Below, in pieces: positions 18,116 to 25,765 of a stretch of 64,000 nucleotides of DNA. The translations under genes and the position numbers were made by a program. Origin of the DNA: Pseudomonas arsenicoxydans (lineage in GTDB: Bacteria; Pseudomonadota; Gammaproteobacteria; Pseudomonadales; Pseudomonadaceae); assembly GCF_900103875.1 (NCBI RefSeq), contig NZ_LT629705.1:2985001-3049000 (forward strand), written 5' to 3'. Below the pieces are notes generated by a model, which was not told the origin of the DNA, did not search any database, and saw only the letters and a program-made list of their open reading frames with translations. Positions within the stretch are counted from its first letter, which is position 1. Each line of letters begins with the position of its first letter.

Positions 18116-19267
18116 ATGACCTGCCCCAATAGCAACACCCTCGGTTTTAAACCGCTCAGCCACTTGCAGCACCCGCTCGAGGCCATCCGCCAATTCACCC
18201 CTAACTGGTTCGCCGCAACCATGGGCACGGGCGTGCTCGCATTGGCGCTGGCGCAACTGCCCATTGCCATGCCCGGCCTGCACGCGGTAGCCGAGGGTTT
18301 GTGGTTATTCAACATCCTGCTGTTTGCCCTGTTTACCGCAGCCTATACGGCACGCTGGGTGCTGTTCTTTGATGAGGCCCGGCGGATTTTCGGTCACTCC
18401 ACGGTATCGATGTTTTTCGGCACCATTCCCATGGGGTTGGCGACGATCATCAACGGCTTTCTGGTGTTCGGGTTGCCGCGCTGGGGTGACGGCGTGATCC
18501 ATATCGCTGAAGTGCTGTGGTGGCTTGATGTGGCCATGTCGTTGGCCTGCGGCGTGCTGATTCCCTACATGATGTTCACTCGCCAGGAACATAGCATCGA
18601 CCAGATGACCGCCGTCTGGCTGTTGCCGGTGGTCGCCGCAGAGGTGGCCGCCGCCAGCGGTGGTCTGCTGGCGCCGCACCTGGCCGATGCCCATTCGCAA
18701 CTGGTGATGCTGGTGACCAGCTACGTGCTCTGGGCGTTTTCCCTGCCGGTGGCATTCAGCATTCTGACCATCCTGTTGCTACGCATGGCGCTGCACAAAT
18801 TGCCTCACGAAAACATGGCCGCCTCGAGCTGGCTGGCGCTCGGGCCGATCGGCACCGGGGCATTGGGCATGTTGCTGCTGGGTGCCGATGCGCCGGCCAT
18901 CTTTGCCGCCAATGGCCTGCCGGGCATGGGTGAAATCGCTGCCGGGTTGGGGCTGGTGGCCGGCATCACACTGTGGGGCTTCGGCTTGTGGTGGATGCTG
19001 ATGGCGGTGCTGATCACCGTGCGTTACTTGCGCGCCGGCATTCCTTTCAACCTCGGCTGGTGGGGCTTCACCTTTCCGCTGGGCGTCTATTCTCTGGCGA
19101 CGTTGAAACTGGGCAGCACTTTGAACCTGACGTTTTTCAGTGTCTTTGGCTGCGTGCTGGTGGCGATGCTGGCGGTGATGTGGCTGATCGTCTCGAAACG
19201 GACCATACAGGGCGCGTGGCGCGGCGAGTTGTTTGTCTCGCCGTGCATTGCAGGATTAAACAAATAA
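18116..19267 (+). CDS. TDT-family (TehA/SLAC1-like) membrane carrier
   Basis: A 383-residue protein of ten hydrophobic segments. The motif NWFAATMGTGVLALAL near residues 28-43 is typical of tellurite-resistance/dicarboxylate transporter and SLAC1-type anion channels. An AGAGG site lies 8 bases before the ATG. The AT-rich upstream region (about 18012-18075) contains repeated GATATT/GTTATATAG-like words that may be a regulator site. Sulfite/anion efflux (SSU1-like) is another possible role. The substrate is not known. Confidence 0.85.
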   Translation: MTCPNSNTLGFKPLSHLQHPLEAIRQFTPNWFAATMGTGVLALALAQLPIAMPGLHAVAEGLWLFNILLFALFTAAYTARWVLFFDEARRIFGHSTVSMFFGTIPMGLATIINGFLVFGLPRWGDGVIHIAEVLWWLDVAMSLACGVLIPYMMFTRQEHSIDQMTAVWLLPVVAAEVAAASGGLLAPHLADAHSQLVMLVTSYVLWAFSLPVAFSILTILLLRMALHKLPHENMAASSWLALGPIGTGALGMLLLGADAPAIFAANGLPGMGEIAAGLGLVAGITLWGFGLWWMLMAVLITVRYLRAGIPFNLGWWGFTFPLGVYSLATLKLGSTLNLTFFSVFGCVLVAMLAVMWLIVSKRTIQGAWRGELFVSPCIAGLNK

Positions 19268-19365
19268 CCTGCCAAGATTAGGTAATGTGTGGCCTGGATC
19301 GACGTACGACATTCCAATAACAAATTCCACGCCACGCTTCACCTAACATCAGGGACACATGGAAG

Positions 19366-21240
19366 ATGAGCCACCCCTCACAGTTCACTTTGCTTCGCAC
19401 CCGGCGCTTCCTGCCGTTCTTCGTGACACAGTCCCTCGGGGCATTCAACGACAACATCTTCAAGCAGTCGTTGATCCTCGCCATTCTGTACAAGCTGACC
19501 ATCGAGGGTGACCGCTCGATCTGGGTCAACCTCTGTGCGCTGCTGTTCATCTTGCCGTTCTTTCTGTTCTCGGCGCTGGCCGGCCAGTTCGGGGAAAAGT
19601 TCGCCAAGGACGCACTGATTCGCCTGATCAAGCTTGGGGAAATCGCCATCATGGCGGTCGGCGCCGTCGGCTTCCTGTTCGATCACCTGTCGCTGATGCT
19701 GGTGGCGCTGTTCGCCATGGGCACGCACTCGGCACTGTTCGGGCCGGTGAAGTATTCGATCCTGCCTCAAGCCCTGCGTGACGAAGAGTTGGTGGGGGGC
19801 AACGGGCTGGTGGAAATGGGCACTTTTCTGGCGATCCTCGCCGGGACCATCGGCGCCGGGATCATGATGTCGTCCAGTCATTACGCGCCTGTTGTTTCCA
19901 CGGCGATCGTCGGTGTCGCGGTGCTGGGTTACCTGGCCAGTCGCAGCATTCCGCGGGCGGCGGCCTCATCGCCGCAATTGCGCCTGAACTGGAACATCTT
20001 CAGCCAGTCCTGGGCCACGTTGAAACTGGGGCTGGGGCAAACGCCCGCCGTGTCGCGGTCCATCGTCGGCAACTCGTGGTTCTGGTTTGTCGGAGCGATT
20101 TATCTGACGCAGATCCCGGCGTATGCCAAGGAATGGATGCACGGCGACGAAACCGTGGTGACACTGATCCTGACGGTGTTCTCGGTGGGCATCGCATTGG
20201 GCTCGATGCTCTGCGAGAAACTCTCCGGGCGCAAAGTCGAGATCGGCCTGGTGCCGTTCGGTTCGTTCGGACTGACGGTGTTCGGCTTGCTGCTGTGGTG
20301 GCATTCCGGCGGTATCCCGGACAGCGTCAATGGCCACGGCTGGATCGAAGTCCTCGGTTTTGGCCACGCCTGGCTGGTGCTGATCGACATCCTGGGACTG
20401 GGGATTTTCGGCGGGTTCTACATTGTGCCGCTGTATGCGCTGATCCAGTCGCGCACTCCCGAGAACGAGCGCGCGCGGGTGATTGCCGCCAACAACATTC
20501 TCAATGCACTGTTCATGGTGGTCTCGGCGATTGTCTCGATTGTCCTGCTGAGCGTGGCCAAGCTGTCGATCCCACAGCTGTTTCTGGTGGTGTCGCTGCT
20601 GAACATCGGCGTCAACGCCTACATATTCAGCATCGTTCCCGAGTTCAGCATGCGTTTCATGATCTGGCTGCTCAGTCATTCCATGTACCGCGTGGAGCAT
20701 CGCAACCTGGAACTGATTCCCGATGAAGGCGCAGCATTGCTGGTCTGTAACCATGTGTCGTTTGTCGATGCGTTGCTGATTGGCGGCGCGGTGCGTCGGC
20801 CGATTCGCTTTGTGATGTATTACAAGATCTACAACTTGCCGGTACTGAACTTTATCTTTCGCACCGCCGGGACGATTCCGATCGCGGGACGTCAGGAAGA
20901 CATTCAAATCTACGAAAAAGCCTTCAAGCGGATCGCTGAATATCTGAAGGACGGCGAGCTGGTGTGCATCTTTCCTGAAGGCAAGTTGACCGCCACGGGC
21001 GAGATCGACGAGTTCAAGGGCGGGCTGACGCGGATACTTGAAGAGACACCGGTGCCGGTGATTCCGCTGGCGTTGCAAGGGTTGTGGGGGAGTTTTTTCA
21101 GCCGCGATCCGGGCAAGGGATTGTTTCGTCGGCTGTGGTCGCGGGTGACGTTGGTGGCGGGGCCGGCGGTGGCGGTTGAAGCGGCGGAGCCGGCGAAGTT
21201 GCAGACGATGGTTGGCGAGTTGCGCGGCACAGTTCGATAG
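19366..21240 (+). CDS. MFS transporter fused to 1-acyl-glycerol-3-phosphate acyltransferase
   Basis: A 624-residue fusion. Residues about 1-415 form an MFS domain like the lysophospholipid flippase LplT (QSLGAFNDNIFKQSL, GEKFAKDALIRL, SRTPENERARVIAANN). Residues about 430-624 are a PlsC acyltransferase with block I NHVSFVDA (HX4D) and block III FPEGKLT. Unlike E. coli Aas it lacks the AMP-binding acyl-ACP synthetase domain. It presumably flips and re-acylates lysophospholipid at the inner membrane. It is monocistronic, with a REP pair after its stop. Confidence 0.9.
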   Translation: MSHPSQFTLLRTRRFLPFFVTQSLGAFNDNIFKQSLILAILYKLTIEGDRSIWVNLCALLFILPFFLFSALAGQFGEKFAKDALIRLIKLGEIAIMAVGAVGFLFDHLSLMLVALFAMGTHSALFGPVKYSILPQALRDEELVGGNGLVEMGTFLAILAGTIGAGIMMSSSHYAPVVSTAIVGVAVLGYLASRSIPRAAASSPQLRLNWNIFSQSWATLKLGLGQTPAVSRSIVGNSWFWFVGAIYLTQIPAYAKEWMHGDETVVTLILTVFSVGIALGSMLCEKLSGRKVEIGLVPFGSFGLTVFGLLLWWHSGGIPDSVNGHGWIEVLGFGHAWLVLIDILGLGIFGGFYIVPLYALIQSRTPENERARVIAANNILNALFMVVSAIVSIVLLSVAKLSIPQLFLVVSLLNIGVNAYIFSIVPEFSMRFMIWLLSHSMYRVEHRNLELIPDEGAALLVCNHVSFVDALLIGGAVRRPIRFVMYYKIYNLPVLNFIFRTAGTIPIAGRQEDIQIYEKAFKRIAEYLKDGELVCIFPEGKLTATGEIDEFKGGLTRILEETPVPVIPLALQGLWGSFFSRDPGKGLFRRLWSRVTLVAGPAVAVEAAEPAKLQTMVGELRGTVR

Positions 21241-21259
21241 TCGGTGACTGTCAGGGCCT

Positions 21260-21354
21260 CATCGCGGGCAAGCCCGGCTCCCACAGGGATTGATGGTGTG
21301 TCGACTATTTGCGACACAACACAGATCCAATGTGGGAGCGGGCTTGCCCGCGAT
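21260..21354. repeat. REP pair (inverted)
   Basis: ATCGCGGGCAAGCCCGGCTC (21260-21287) and TGTGGGAGCGGGCTTGCCCG (21331-21354) in opposite orientation between the convergent acyltransferase-fusion gene and the small exporter gene. Confidence 0.9.
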
Positions 21355-21366
21355 AGCGGTAGTGGC

Positions 21367-21681
21367 CTACGCGCTGACCTTGAGCCCAACCAGCCCGGCA
21401 ACGATCAACGCCACGCTGGCCAGCCTGAACAGCGCCATGGATTCGCCAAACAGAATGATCCCGGCGATCACCGTGCCCACGGCGCCCACTCCAGTCCAGA
21501 TCGCATAGGCCGTGCCCAGCGGCAATTCCTTCATGGCAAGGCCCAGCAAGCCGAGACTGATGACCATGGCGGCGACGGTGAGTGCGGTAGGGAGAGGGCG
21601 GCTGAAACCGTCGGTGTATTTCAGGCCGACGGCCCAGCCCACTTCGAACAGGCCGGCGAAAAACAGAATGATCCAGGACAT
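21367..21681 (-). CDS. gdx: SMR-family guanidinium exporter Gdx (SugE)
   Basis: A 104-residue four-helix SMR protein with the essential Glu at residue 13 ([11 protein letters not shown]) and the Gdx-type motif [20 protein letters not shown]. This subfamily exports guanidinium by proton antiport rather than drugs. The identification is strengthened by a guanidine-II riboswitch in its leader (21703-21753): two hairpins with ACGA loops. GGAGG precedes the ATG. It acts in the inner membrane as an antiparallel dimer, known for the family. Confidence 0.93.
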   Translation of the reverse strand: MSWIILFFAGLFEVGWAVGLKYTDGFSRPLPTALTVAAMVISLGLLGLAMKELPLGTAYAIWTGVGAVGTVIAGIILFGESMALFRLASVALIVAGLVGLKVSA

Positions 21682-21702
21682 GAGAGACCTCCATCGATTG
21701 AC

Positions 21703-21753
21703 GGGGTCGTCCCCAGATTAATGACTCGATCGAGCCGCGAGGTCGTCCTCGCG
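21703..21753 (-). promoter_or_regulatory. Guanidine-II (mini-ykkC) riboswitch
   Basis: On the minus strand two perfect hairpins precede the gdx start. CGCGAGG-ACGA-CCTCGCG is at 21736-21753, and GGGG-ACGA-CCCC is at 21703-21714. A 21-base linker separates them, and the ribosome site lies just after the second. The mini-ykkC motif is defined by two stems with ACGR loops, each binding one guanidinium, and it turns on translation of sugE/gdx genes. The match includes position, loop sequence and target gene. Confidence 0.93.
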
Positions 21754-21801
21754 TTGGGCGATAGAGTGCCAATCATTAACCCGGGGATCAAGTTTTCGGA
21801 T

Positions 21802-22767
21802 TTAGTCCGCGGCTTGCTCAGCAGCGATTCTACGGTCTTCTTTTTCGCTCATGCGACGGAAATACGTCGAGAGCAGCGCGCCTGAGATGTTGTGCCAGAC
21901 GCTGAACAACGCGCTAGGAACCGCCGCCAGTGGCGAGAAGTGCGCACTGGCCAGCGCAGCACCCAGGCCGGAGTTCTGCATGCCAACTTCCAGCGCCAGT
22001 GATTTACGCTGTGCCAGCGGCAGTTTGAACAGGCGGCCAGTGAAGTAGCCCAGCAGGTAACCGAAGCTGTTGTGCAGCATCACCACGGCCATGATCAACA
22101 GGCCGGACTCGGCGATCTTCGCCTGGCTGGCGGCCACCACGGCGGTGACGATGATCACGATACTCACCACCGAAATCAGCGGCAATACTTCCACCGCATG
22201 ACGAACCCGGCTGCCGAGCAAGCGCTGGGCAACCACACCGAGCACGATCGGGAACAGCACCACTTGCAGGATCGACCAGAACAGTTCCATGAAGGACACC
22301 GGCAACCATGCTGAGGCCAGCAACCAGATCAGCGCCGGCGTCAGCAGCGGAGCGAGGAGGGTGGTGACCGCCGCGATGGCGACCGACAACGCCAGGTCGC
22401 CGCGAGCCAGCCAGGTCATGACGTTCGAGGAAGTACCGCTTGGGCAGCAGCCGACCAGAATCACGCCGACCGCAATTTCCGGCGGCAGGTGAAATGCCTG
22501 GCAGAGCAACCACGCCACACCGGGCATGATCACGAAATGTGCAACCACGCCCAGGGCCACGCGCCACGGGTGGCGAGCGACTTCGGCGAAGTCTTCGAGT
22601 TTGAGGGTCAGGCCCATGCCGAACATCACCAGGCCCAGCAGCGGCACGATTGCGCCTTTCAGGCCGATGAACCAGGTCGGCTGCAGAAAGGCCACGACCG
22701 CGAAAATCAGAACCCAGTAAGCGAAGGTGTTGCCGACAAAACGACTCAATGCAGCCAGTGCACGCAT
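21802..22767 (-). CDS. Bile acid:sodium symporter (BASS) family transporter
   Basis: A 321-residue protein of nine or ten membrane segments. The sequence VGCCPSGTSSNVMTWLARGD near residue 117 and EVGMQNSGLGAALA near residue 270 are the two crossing motifs of the BASS fold that bind sodium and substrate. I chose ATG 22767 with AAGGA 9 bases upstream; a GTG at 22797 is less good. It probably imports an organic anion such as pantoate or a keto acid, unknown. It is monocistronic, with a REP pair upstream. Confidence 0.92.
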   Translation of the reverse strand: MRALAALSRFVGNTFAYWVLIFAVVAFLQPTWFIGLKGAIVPLLGLVMFGMGLTLKLEDFAEVARHPWRVALGVVAHFVIMPGVAWLLCQAFHLPPEIAVGVILVGCCPSGTSSNVMTWLARGDLALSVAIAAVTTLLAPLLTPALIWLLASAWLPVSFMELFWSILQVVLFPIVLGVVAQRLLGSRVRHAVEVLPLISVVSIVIIVTAVVAASQAKIAESGLLIMAVVMLHNSFGYLLGYFTGRLFKLPLAQRKSLALEVGMQNSGLGAALASAHFSPLAAVPSALFSVWHNISGALLSTYFRRMSEKEDRRIAAEQAAD

Positions 22768-22805
22768 GGTCTGATCCTTTTTATTAAGTAGCACCACAAA
22801 ACAAC

Positions 22806-22896
22806 TGTGGGAGCTGGCTTGCCTGCGATGGCGGTGTATCAGACGGCTGAAATGCAGACTGACACACCGCCATCGCGGGCAAGCCCGGCTCCCACA
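22806..22896. repeat. REP pair (inverted, one copy diverged)
   Basis: TGTGGGAGCTGGCTTGCCTG (22806-22829) and CATCGCGGGCAAGCCCGGCT (22871-22896) in opposite orientation, between the BASS gene start and the rdgC stop. The first copy has C-to-T changes in the stem. Confidence 0.88.
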
Positions 22897-22931
22897 CTTG
22901 ACCCGGTTTCTTCAGGGGAAACCGGTTGTCT

Positions 22932-23852
22932 TCAGATCCCCTGCGGGGTCTCTTCACCGCCCAATGCTTCAACCAGCGCCGGCAGGAAGTCGCCGAACGT
23001 CAGCATCATCAGGGTGAAACTGGCGTCCAGTTGGCCGAGGGCTTCTTCGCCGCCGTCCTGTTCCGCCTGGTCTTGCAGCAAGTCTTCGAACTTCAGGCGC
23101 TTGACCACCATCTTGTCGTCGAGGACGAAAGACAGCTTGTCTTGCCAGGCCAGCGACAGCTGAGTGACCACTTTGCCGGTGCTCAGGTGCAGCTGGATCT
23201 CTTCGCTGGTCAGGTCCTGACGCTTGCAACGCACAATGCCGCCGTCTTCGTGGGTGTCGCGCAGCTCGCACTCGTCCAGTACAAAGAAGTCGTCCGCGGC
23301 TTTCTGGGTGGTGACCCATTCCGTCATGGTGGCGGTCGGCGACATTTTCACGGTCAACGGACGTACCGGCAGTGTGCCGATCACTTCGCGCAGGGTGGAG
23401 AGCAGGTCTTCGGCACGTTTCGGGCTGGCCGAGTTGACCAGGATCAGGCCCTGTTTCGGCGCAATGGCTGCGAAGGTCGACGAGCGTCGGATAAAGGCGC
23501 GCGGCAGGAACGCCTGGATGATTTCATCCTTGATCTGGTCGCGTTCTTTTTTGTAGACCTTGCGCATTTGCTCGGCCTCGATCTCTTCGACCTTTTCCTT
23601 CACCGCGTCACGTACGACGCTGCCCGGCAGGATGCGCTCTTCCTTGCGGGCGGAGATCAGCAGGAAATCGCCGCTGACGTGCACCAGCGGAGCATCTTCG
23701 CCTTTGCCGAATGGCGCGACGAAACCGTAGGTGGTCAACTCCTGGCTTGCACATGGACGCGCCTGTTTGGTGGCCAGTGCAGTTTCCAACGCCTCGGCAT
23801 CAAAAGGCAGATCTTGGGTCAGGCGATAGATAAGCAGGTTTTTGAACCACAT
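22932..23852 (-). CDS. rdgC: Recombination-associated protein RdgC
   Basis: A 306-residue protein of full RdgC length beginning [17 protein letters not shown], with the family [29 protein letters not shown] stretch. RdgC forms a ring dimer on double-stranded DNA and limits RecA loading. An AAGGAG site lies about 10 bases before the ATG. It is monocistronic. The adjacent divergent tRNA cluster begins 160 bp upstream. Confidence 0.96.
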   Translation of the reverse strand: MWFKNLLIYRLTQDLPFDAEALETALATKQARPCASQELTTYGFVAPFGKGEDAPLVHVSGDFLLISARKEERILPGSVVRDAVKEKVEEIEAEQMRKVYKKERDQIKDEIIQAFLPRAFIRRSSTFAAIAPKQGLILVNSASPKRAEDLLSTLREVIGTLPVRPLTVKMSPTATMTEWVTTQKAADDFFVLDECELRDTHEDGGIVRCKRQDLTSEEIQLHLSTGKVVTQLSLAWQDKLSFVLDDKMVVKRLKFEDLLQDQAEQDGGEEALGQLDASFTLMMLTFGDFLPALVEALGGEETPQGI

Positions 23853-23963
23853 GGGGTGAGTCTCTCCTTATATACAAAGGGGGGCATTATTCTCTTAGCG
23901 AAGCCATAGGCCAACCCTTCGCTAAGCCTTTGGAAGGCCTGAGAAAATTATTTAAAAAAGTGC

Positions 23964-23992
23964 TTGCCACCGGTGTGGTCGCTCCGTAGAAT
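23964..23992 (+). promoter_or_regulatory. Sigma70 promoter of the first tRNA pair
   Basis: TTGCCA (23964-23969), a 17-bp spacer, and TAGAAT (23987-23992), followed by GCGCGCC, a GC-rich discriminator of the kind typical of stringently controlled stable-RNA promoters. An A/T-rich stretch upstream (TTATTTAAAAAA) may act as an UP element. Confidence 0.85.
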
Positions 23993-24013
23993 GCGCGCCA
24001 CACCGAAAGTGAA

Positions 24014-24089
24014 GGGTGATTAGCTCAGCTGGGAGAGCGTCTGCCTTACAAGCAGAATGTCGGCGGTTCGATCCCGTCATCACCCACCA
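24014..24089 (+). tRNA. tRNA-Val(TAC), copy 1
   Basis: A 76-nt cloverleaf with acceptor GGGTGAT/ATCACCC, anticodon loop CTTACAA (TAC), T-loop TTCGATC and encoded CCA. Compared with copy 2 it has G26, A44 and T45 instead of A26, G44 and G45. Confidence 0.97.
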
Positions 24090-24108
24090 TTCGCTTCAAG
24101 TGTTACGC

Positions 24109-24185
24109 GCAGCGGTAGTTCAGTCGGTTAGAATACCGGCCTGTCACGCCGGGGGTCGCGGGTTCGAGTCCCGTCCGCTGCGCCA
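24109..24185 (+). tRNA. tRNA-Asp(GTC), copy 1
   Basis: A 77-nt cloverleaf with acceptor GCAGCGG/CCGCTGC, anticodon GTC in CTGTCACG, T-arm GCGGGTTCGAGTCCCGT, discriminator G and encoded CCA. It is identical to the second copy. Confidence 0.97.
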
Positions 24186-24228
24186 TATTCGGTAACCTGG
24201 AACGCTGAACGCCAGGTCACCACGGAAG

Positions 24229-24254
24229 AGCCCGCTTAACGCGGGCTTTTTTCT
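24229..24254 (+). terminator. Terminator of the first tRNA pair
   Basis: AGCCCGC/GCGGGCT stem with loop TTAAC, then six T. Confidence 0.9.
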
Positions 24255-24374
24255 GCCTGTTGTTCCTGCGGTGTGTGTCGTTTCATTGGTTTTCAGATTT
24301 TTTTAATAAATTTATTAATTAAATCAACACTTTATGAAAATCTGTGGCACAATGCGCCCCGCAACGAAGGTAAA

Positions 24375-24450
24375 GGGTGATTAGCTCAGCTGGGAGAGCA
24401 TCTGCCTTACAAGCAGAGGGTCGGCGGTTCGATCCCGTCATCACCCACCA
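24375..24450 (+). tRNA. tRNA-Val(TAC), copy 2
   Basis: A 76-nt cloverleaf, anticodon TAC, encoded CCA. It carries A26, G44 and G45, which I take as the usual Pseudomonas form. It lies 361 bp from copy 1. The AT-rich stretch 24290-24350 probably holds its own promoter, with CACAATGCGCCCC resembling a -10 plus discriminator. Confidence 0.97.
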
Positions 24451-24468
24451 CTACTTTCAATGTTACGC

Positions 24469-24545
24469 GCAGCGGTAGTTCAGTCGGTTAGAATACCGGC
24501 CTGTCACGCCGGGGGTCGCGGGTTCGAGTCCCGTCCGCTGCGCCA
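24469..24545 (+). tRNA. tRNA-Asp(GTC), copy 2
   Basis: Same sequence as copy 1, 360 bp downstream. The flanking 3' trailer (about 60 bases) is also nearly identical, including a C-to-T change at the GGTAAYCTGG site, which shows a tandem duplication of the whole unit. Confidence 0.97.
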
Positions 24546-24585
24546 TATTCGGTAATCTGGAACGCTGAACGCCAGGTCACCACGG

Positions 24586-24613
24586 AAAAAGCCCGCTTTA
24601 TGCGGGCTTTTTG
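24586..24613. terminator. Terminator of the second tRNA pair, shared with the catalase-like gene
   Basis: AAAGCCCGC/GCGGGCTTT stem followed by T on the plus strand and preceded by A on the left, so it can end the plus-strand tRNA transcript and the minus-strand catalase-like gene that stops at 24632. Confidence 0.85.
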
Positions 24614-24631
24614 CTGTCTGGCGTTTGGGTT

Positions 24632-25765
24632 TTATTGTTCGGCGTTACGGCTGTGGCGGTAATCACTCACAGCTTCATACACCGCTTTGCGCAGGCGGTT
24701 GATGCCGCCAATCGGTCGATGCGCCTCCAGCCCGAACCACGGATTGAACGACTGATTGTCGCATTGCAGGTTCAGCGCCGGGGTGTCGAAGTCCTGGGCA
24801 GGCAGCTTGATTCGCGCCACGGTCTGGAATGGTGCTTCGTTTTCCTGCCACTCAATACTCGTGTCTTCAATCGGCATGTACTGGCGGGGATCCTGTCGCT
24901 GGATCTGCAATACGAAACACGCCGGCACCCGATCCGTCGACAATTGCTGATTCAGCGCCGCGCGCAGGAAGTTCGGCAGCTTCTGGTTTTGAGCGGGCAG
25001 GGCGTAAGTCGGGCAGCTGTCAGGATCAGGCGCTACACGGAACTTGGCATTGGCTTCACCGAACTTGTAGGGCGAAACCGAAAAGTAAATCGTCTGCGTC
25101 GGGCTTTGCGGGGCGGGGGAAAGTGTCGCTAAGGCGATAAACAGATGCCGGACTTGCCAGGTGCGCGGATCCCAGCCGGGGAAGAACGCCTTAAACGTCT
25201 TGCCGTCAGCCTGGGCGGCCACATTCTGCCGGTATTCGGCGACATCGCTGACGAAGAAATTCGGATGGCTGAACATCACGAAATCCTGCTCATGCCGACT
25301 CTGCTGATCGTCCAGCAATTGTTTGCCTGGCACATCCATCAGCTTGATTGCCATGCCACGGGCATCGCGGATGCTGTCGAACTGCGGATACGCATTACCG
25401 TTGGACAGCCGCACCGTCGCTTGCCAGGTTTTCCCGGGTTCGCTGAACACGCCTTGACGCAGCTCACTCGCCAGATCCGGCAACACCTGAACGTCGGCGT
25501 TCACGCAGCCATGGGCCTTGGCATGCGCATCGCGCAGGTAGCGAGTGCTTTCACGGTGCTGATCGACAATGCGCACGGCGGTCTGAATGATGTCCTGAGT
25601 CATCGCCACTTCGCCGTCCGGTATCAATTCATCGGCCGAGACCGGTCCTCTGTGCTGCCAGGCGAACCATGCCGTGGCCAGTGCCCAGCCGAGCAATCCA
25701 AGGCCCAGCAAACACAGCAGGGATTTGCCGAGAAAGGCGCCAAGGCGCACCCAGAGTCTGCTCAT
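24632..25765 (-). CDS. Membrane-anchored catalase-like haem protein
   Basis: A 377-residue protein with an N-terminal membrane anchor (about 10-33) and a catalase-like fold resembling the y4iL/SrpA group rather than true catalase. It retains the distal His block (DAHAKAHG), RDARGMAIKL and FSHPNFFVSD. The normal proximal RxxxYxDT block is replaced by HRPIGGINRLRKAVYEAV, as in the lipoxygenase-like or allene-oxide-synthase-like relatives. It probably acts on organic peroxides at the periplasmic face. Its ATG overlaps the stop of the upstream cytochrome gene (ATGA, 25762-25765), so the pair is coupled. Confidence 0.85.
   Translation of the reverse strand: MSRLWVRLGAFLGKSLLCLLGLGLLGWALATAWFAWQHRGPVSADELIPDGEVAMTQDIIQTAVRIVDQHRESTRYLRDAHAKAHGCVNADVQVLPDLASELRQGVFSEPGKTWQATVRLSNGNAYPQFDSIRDARGMAIKLMDVPGKQLLDDQQSRHEQDFVMFSHPNFFVSDVAEYRQNVAAQADGKTFKAFFPGWDPRTWQVRHLFIALATLSPAPQSPTQTIYFSVSPYKFGEANAKFRVAPDPDSCPTYALPAQNQKLPNFLRAALNQQLSTDRVPACFVLQIQRQDPRQYMPIEDTSIEWQENEAPFQTVARIKLPAQDFDTPALNLQCDNQSFNPWFGLEAHRPIGGINRLRKAVYEAVSDYRHSRNAEQ

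Noticed and set aside
21260..21700. The SMR gene as an EmrE-type multidrug pump
   Set aside because: The Gdx-type motif and the guanidine-II riboswitch favour guanidinium export.
22926..23909. A 327-residue antisense frame over rdgC
   Set aside because: Antisense shadow of rdgC.
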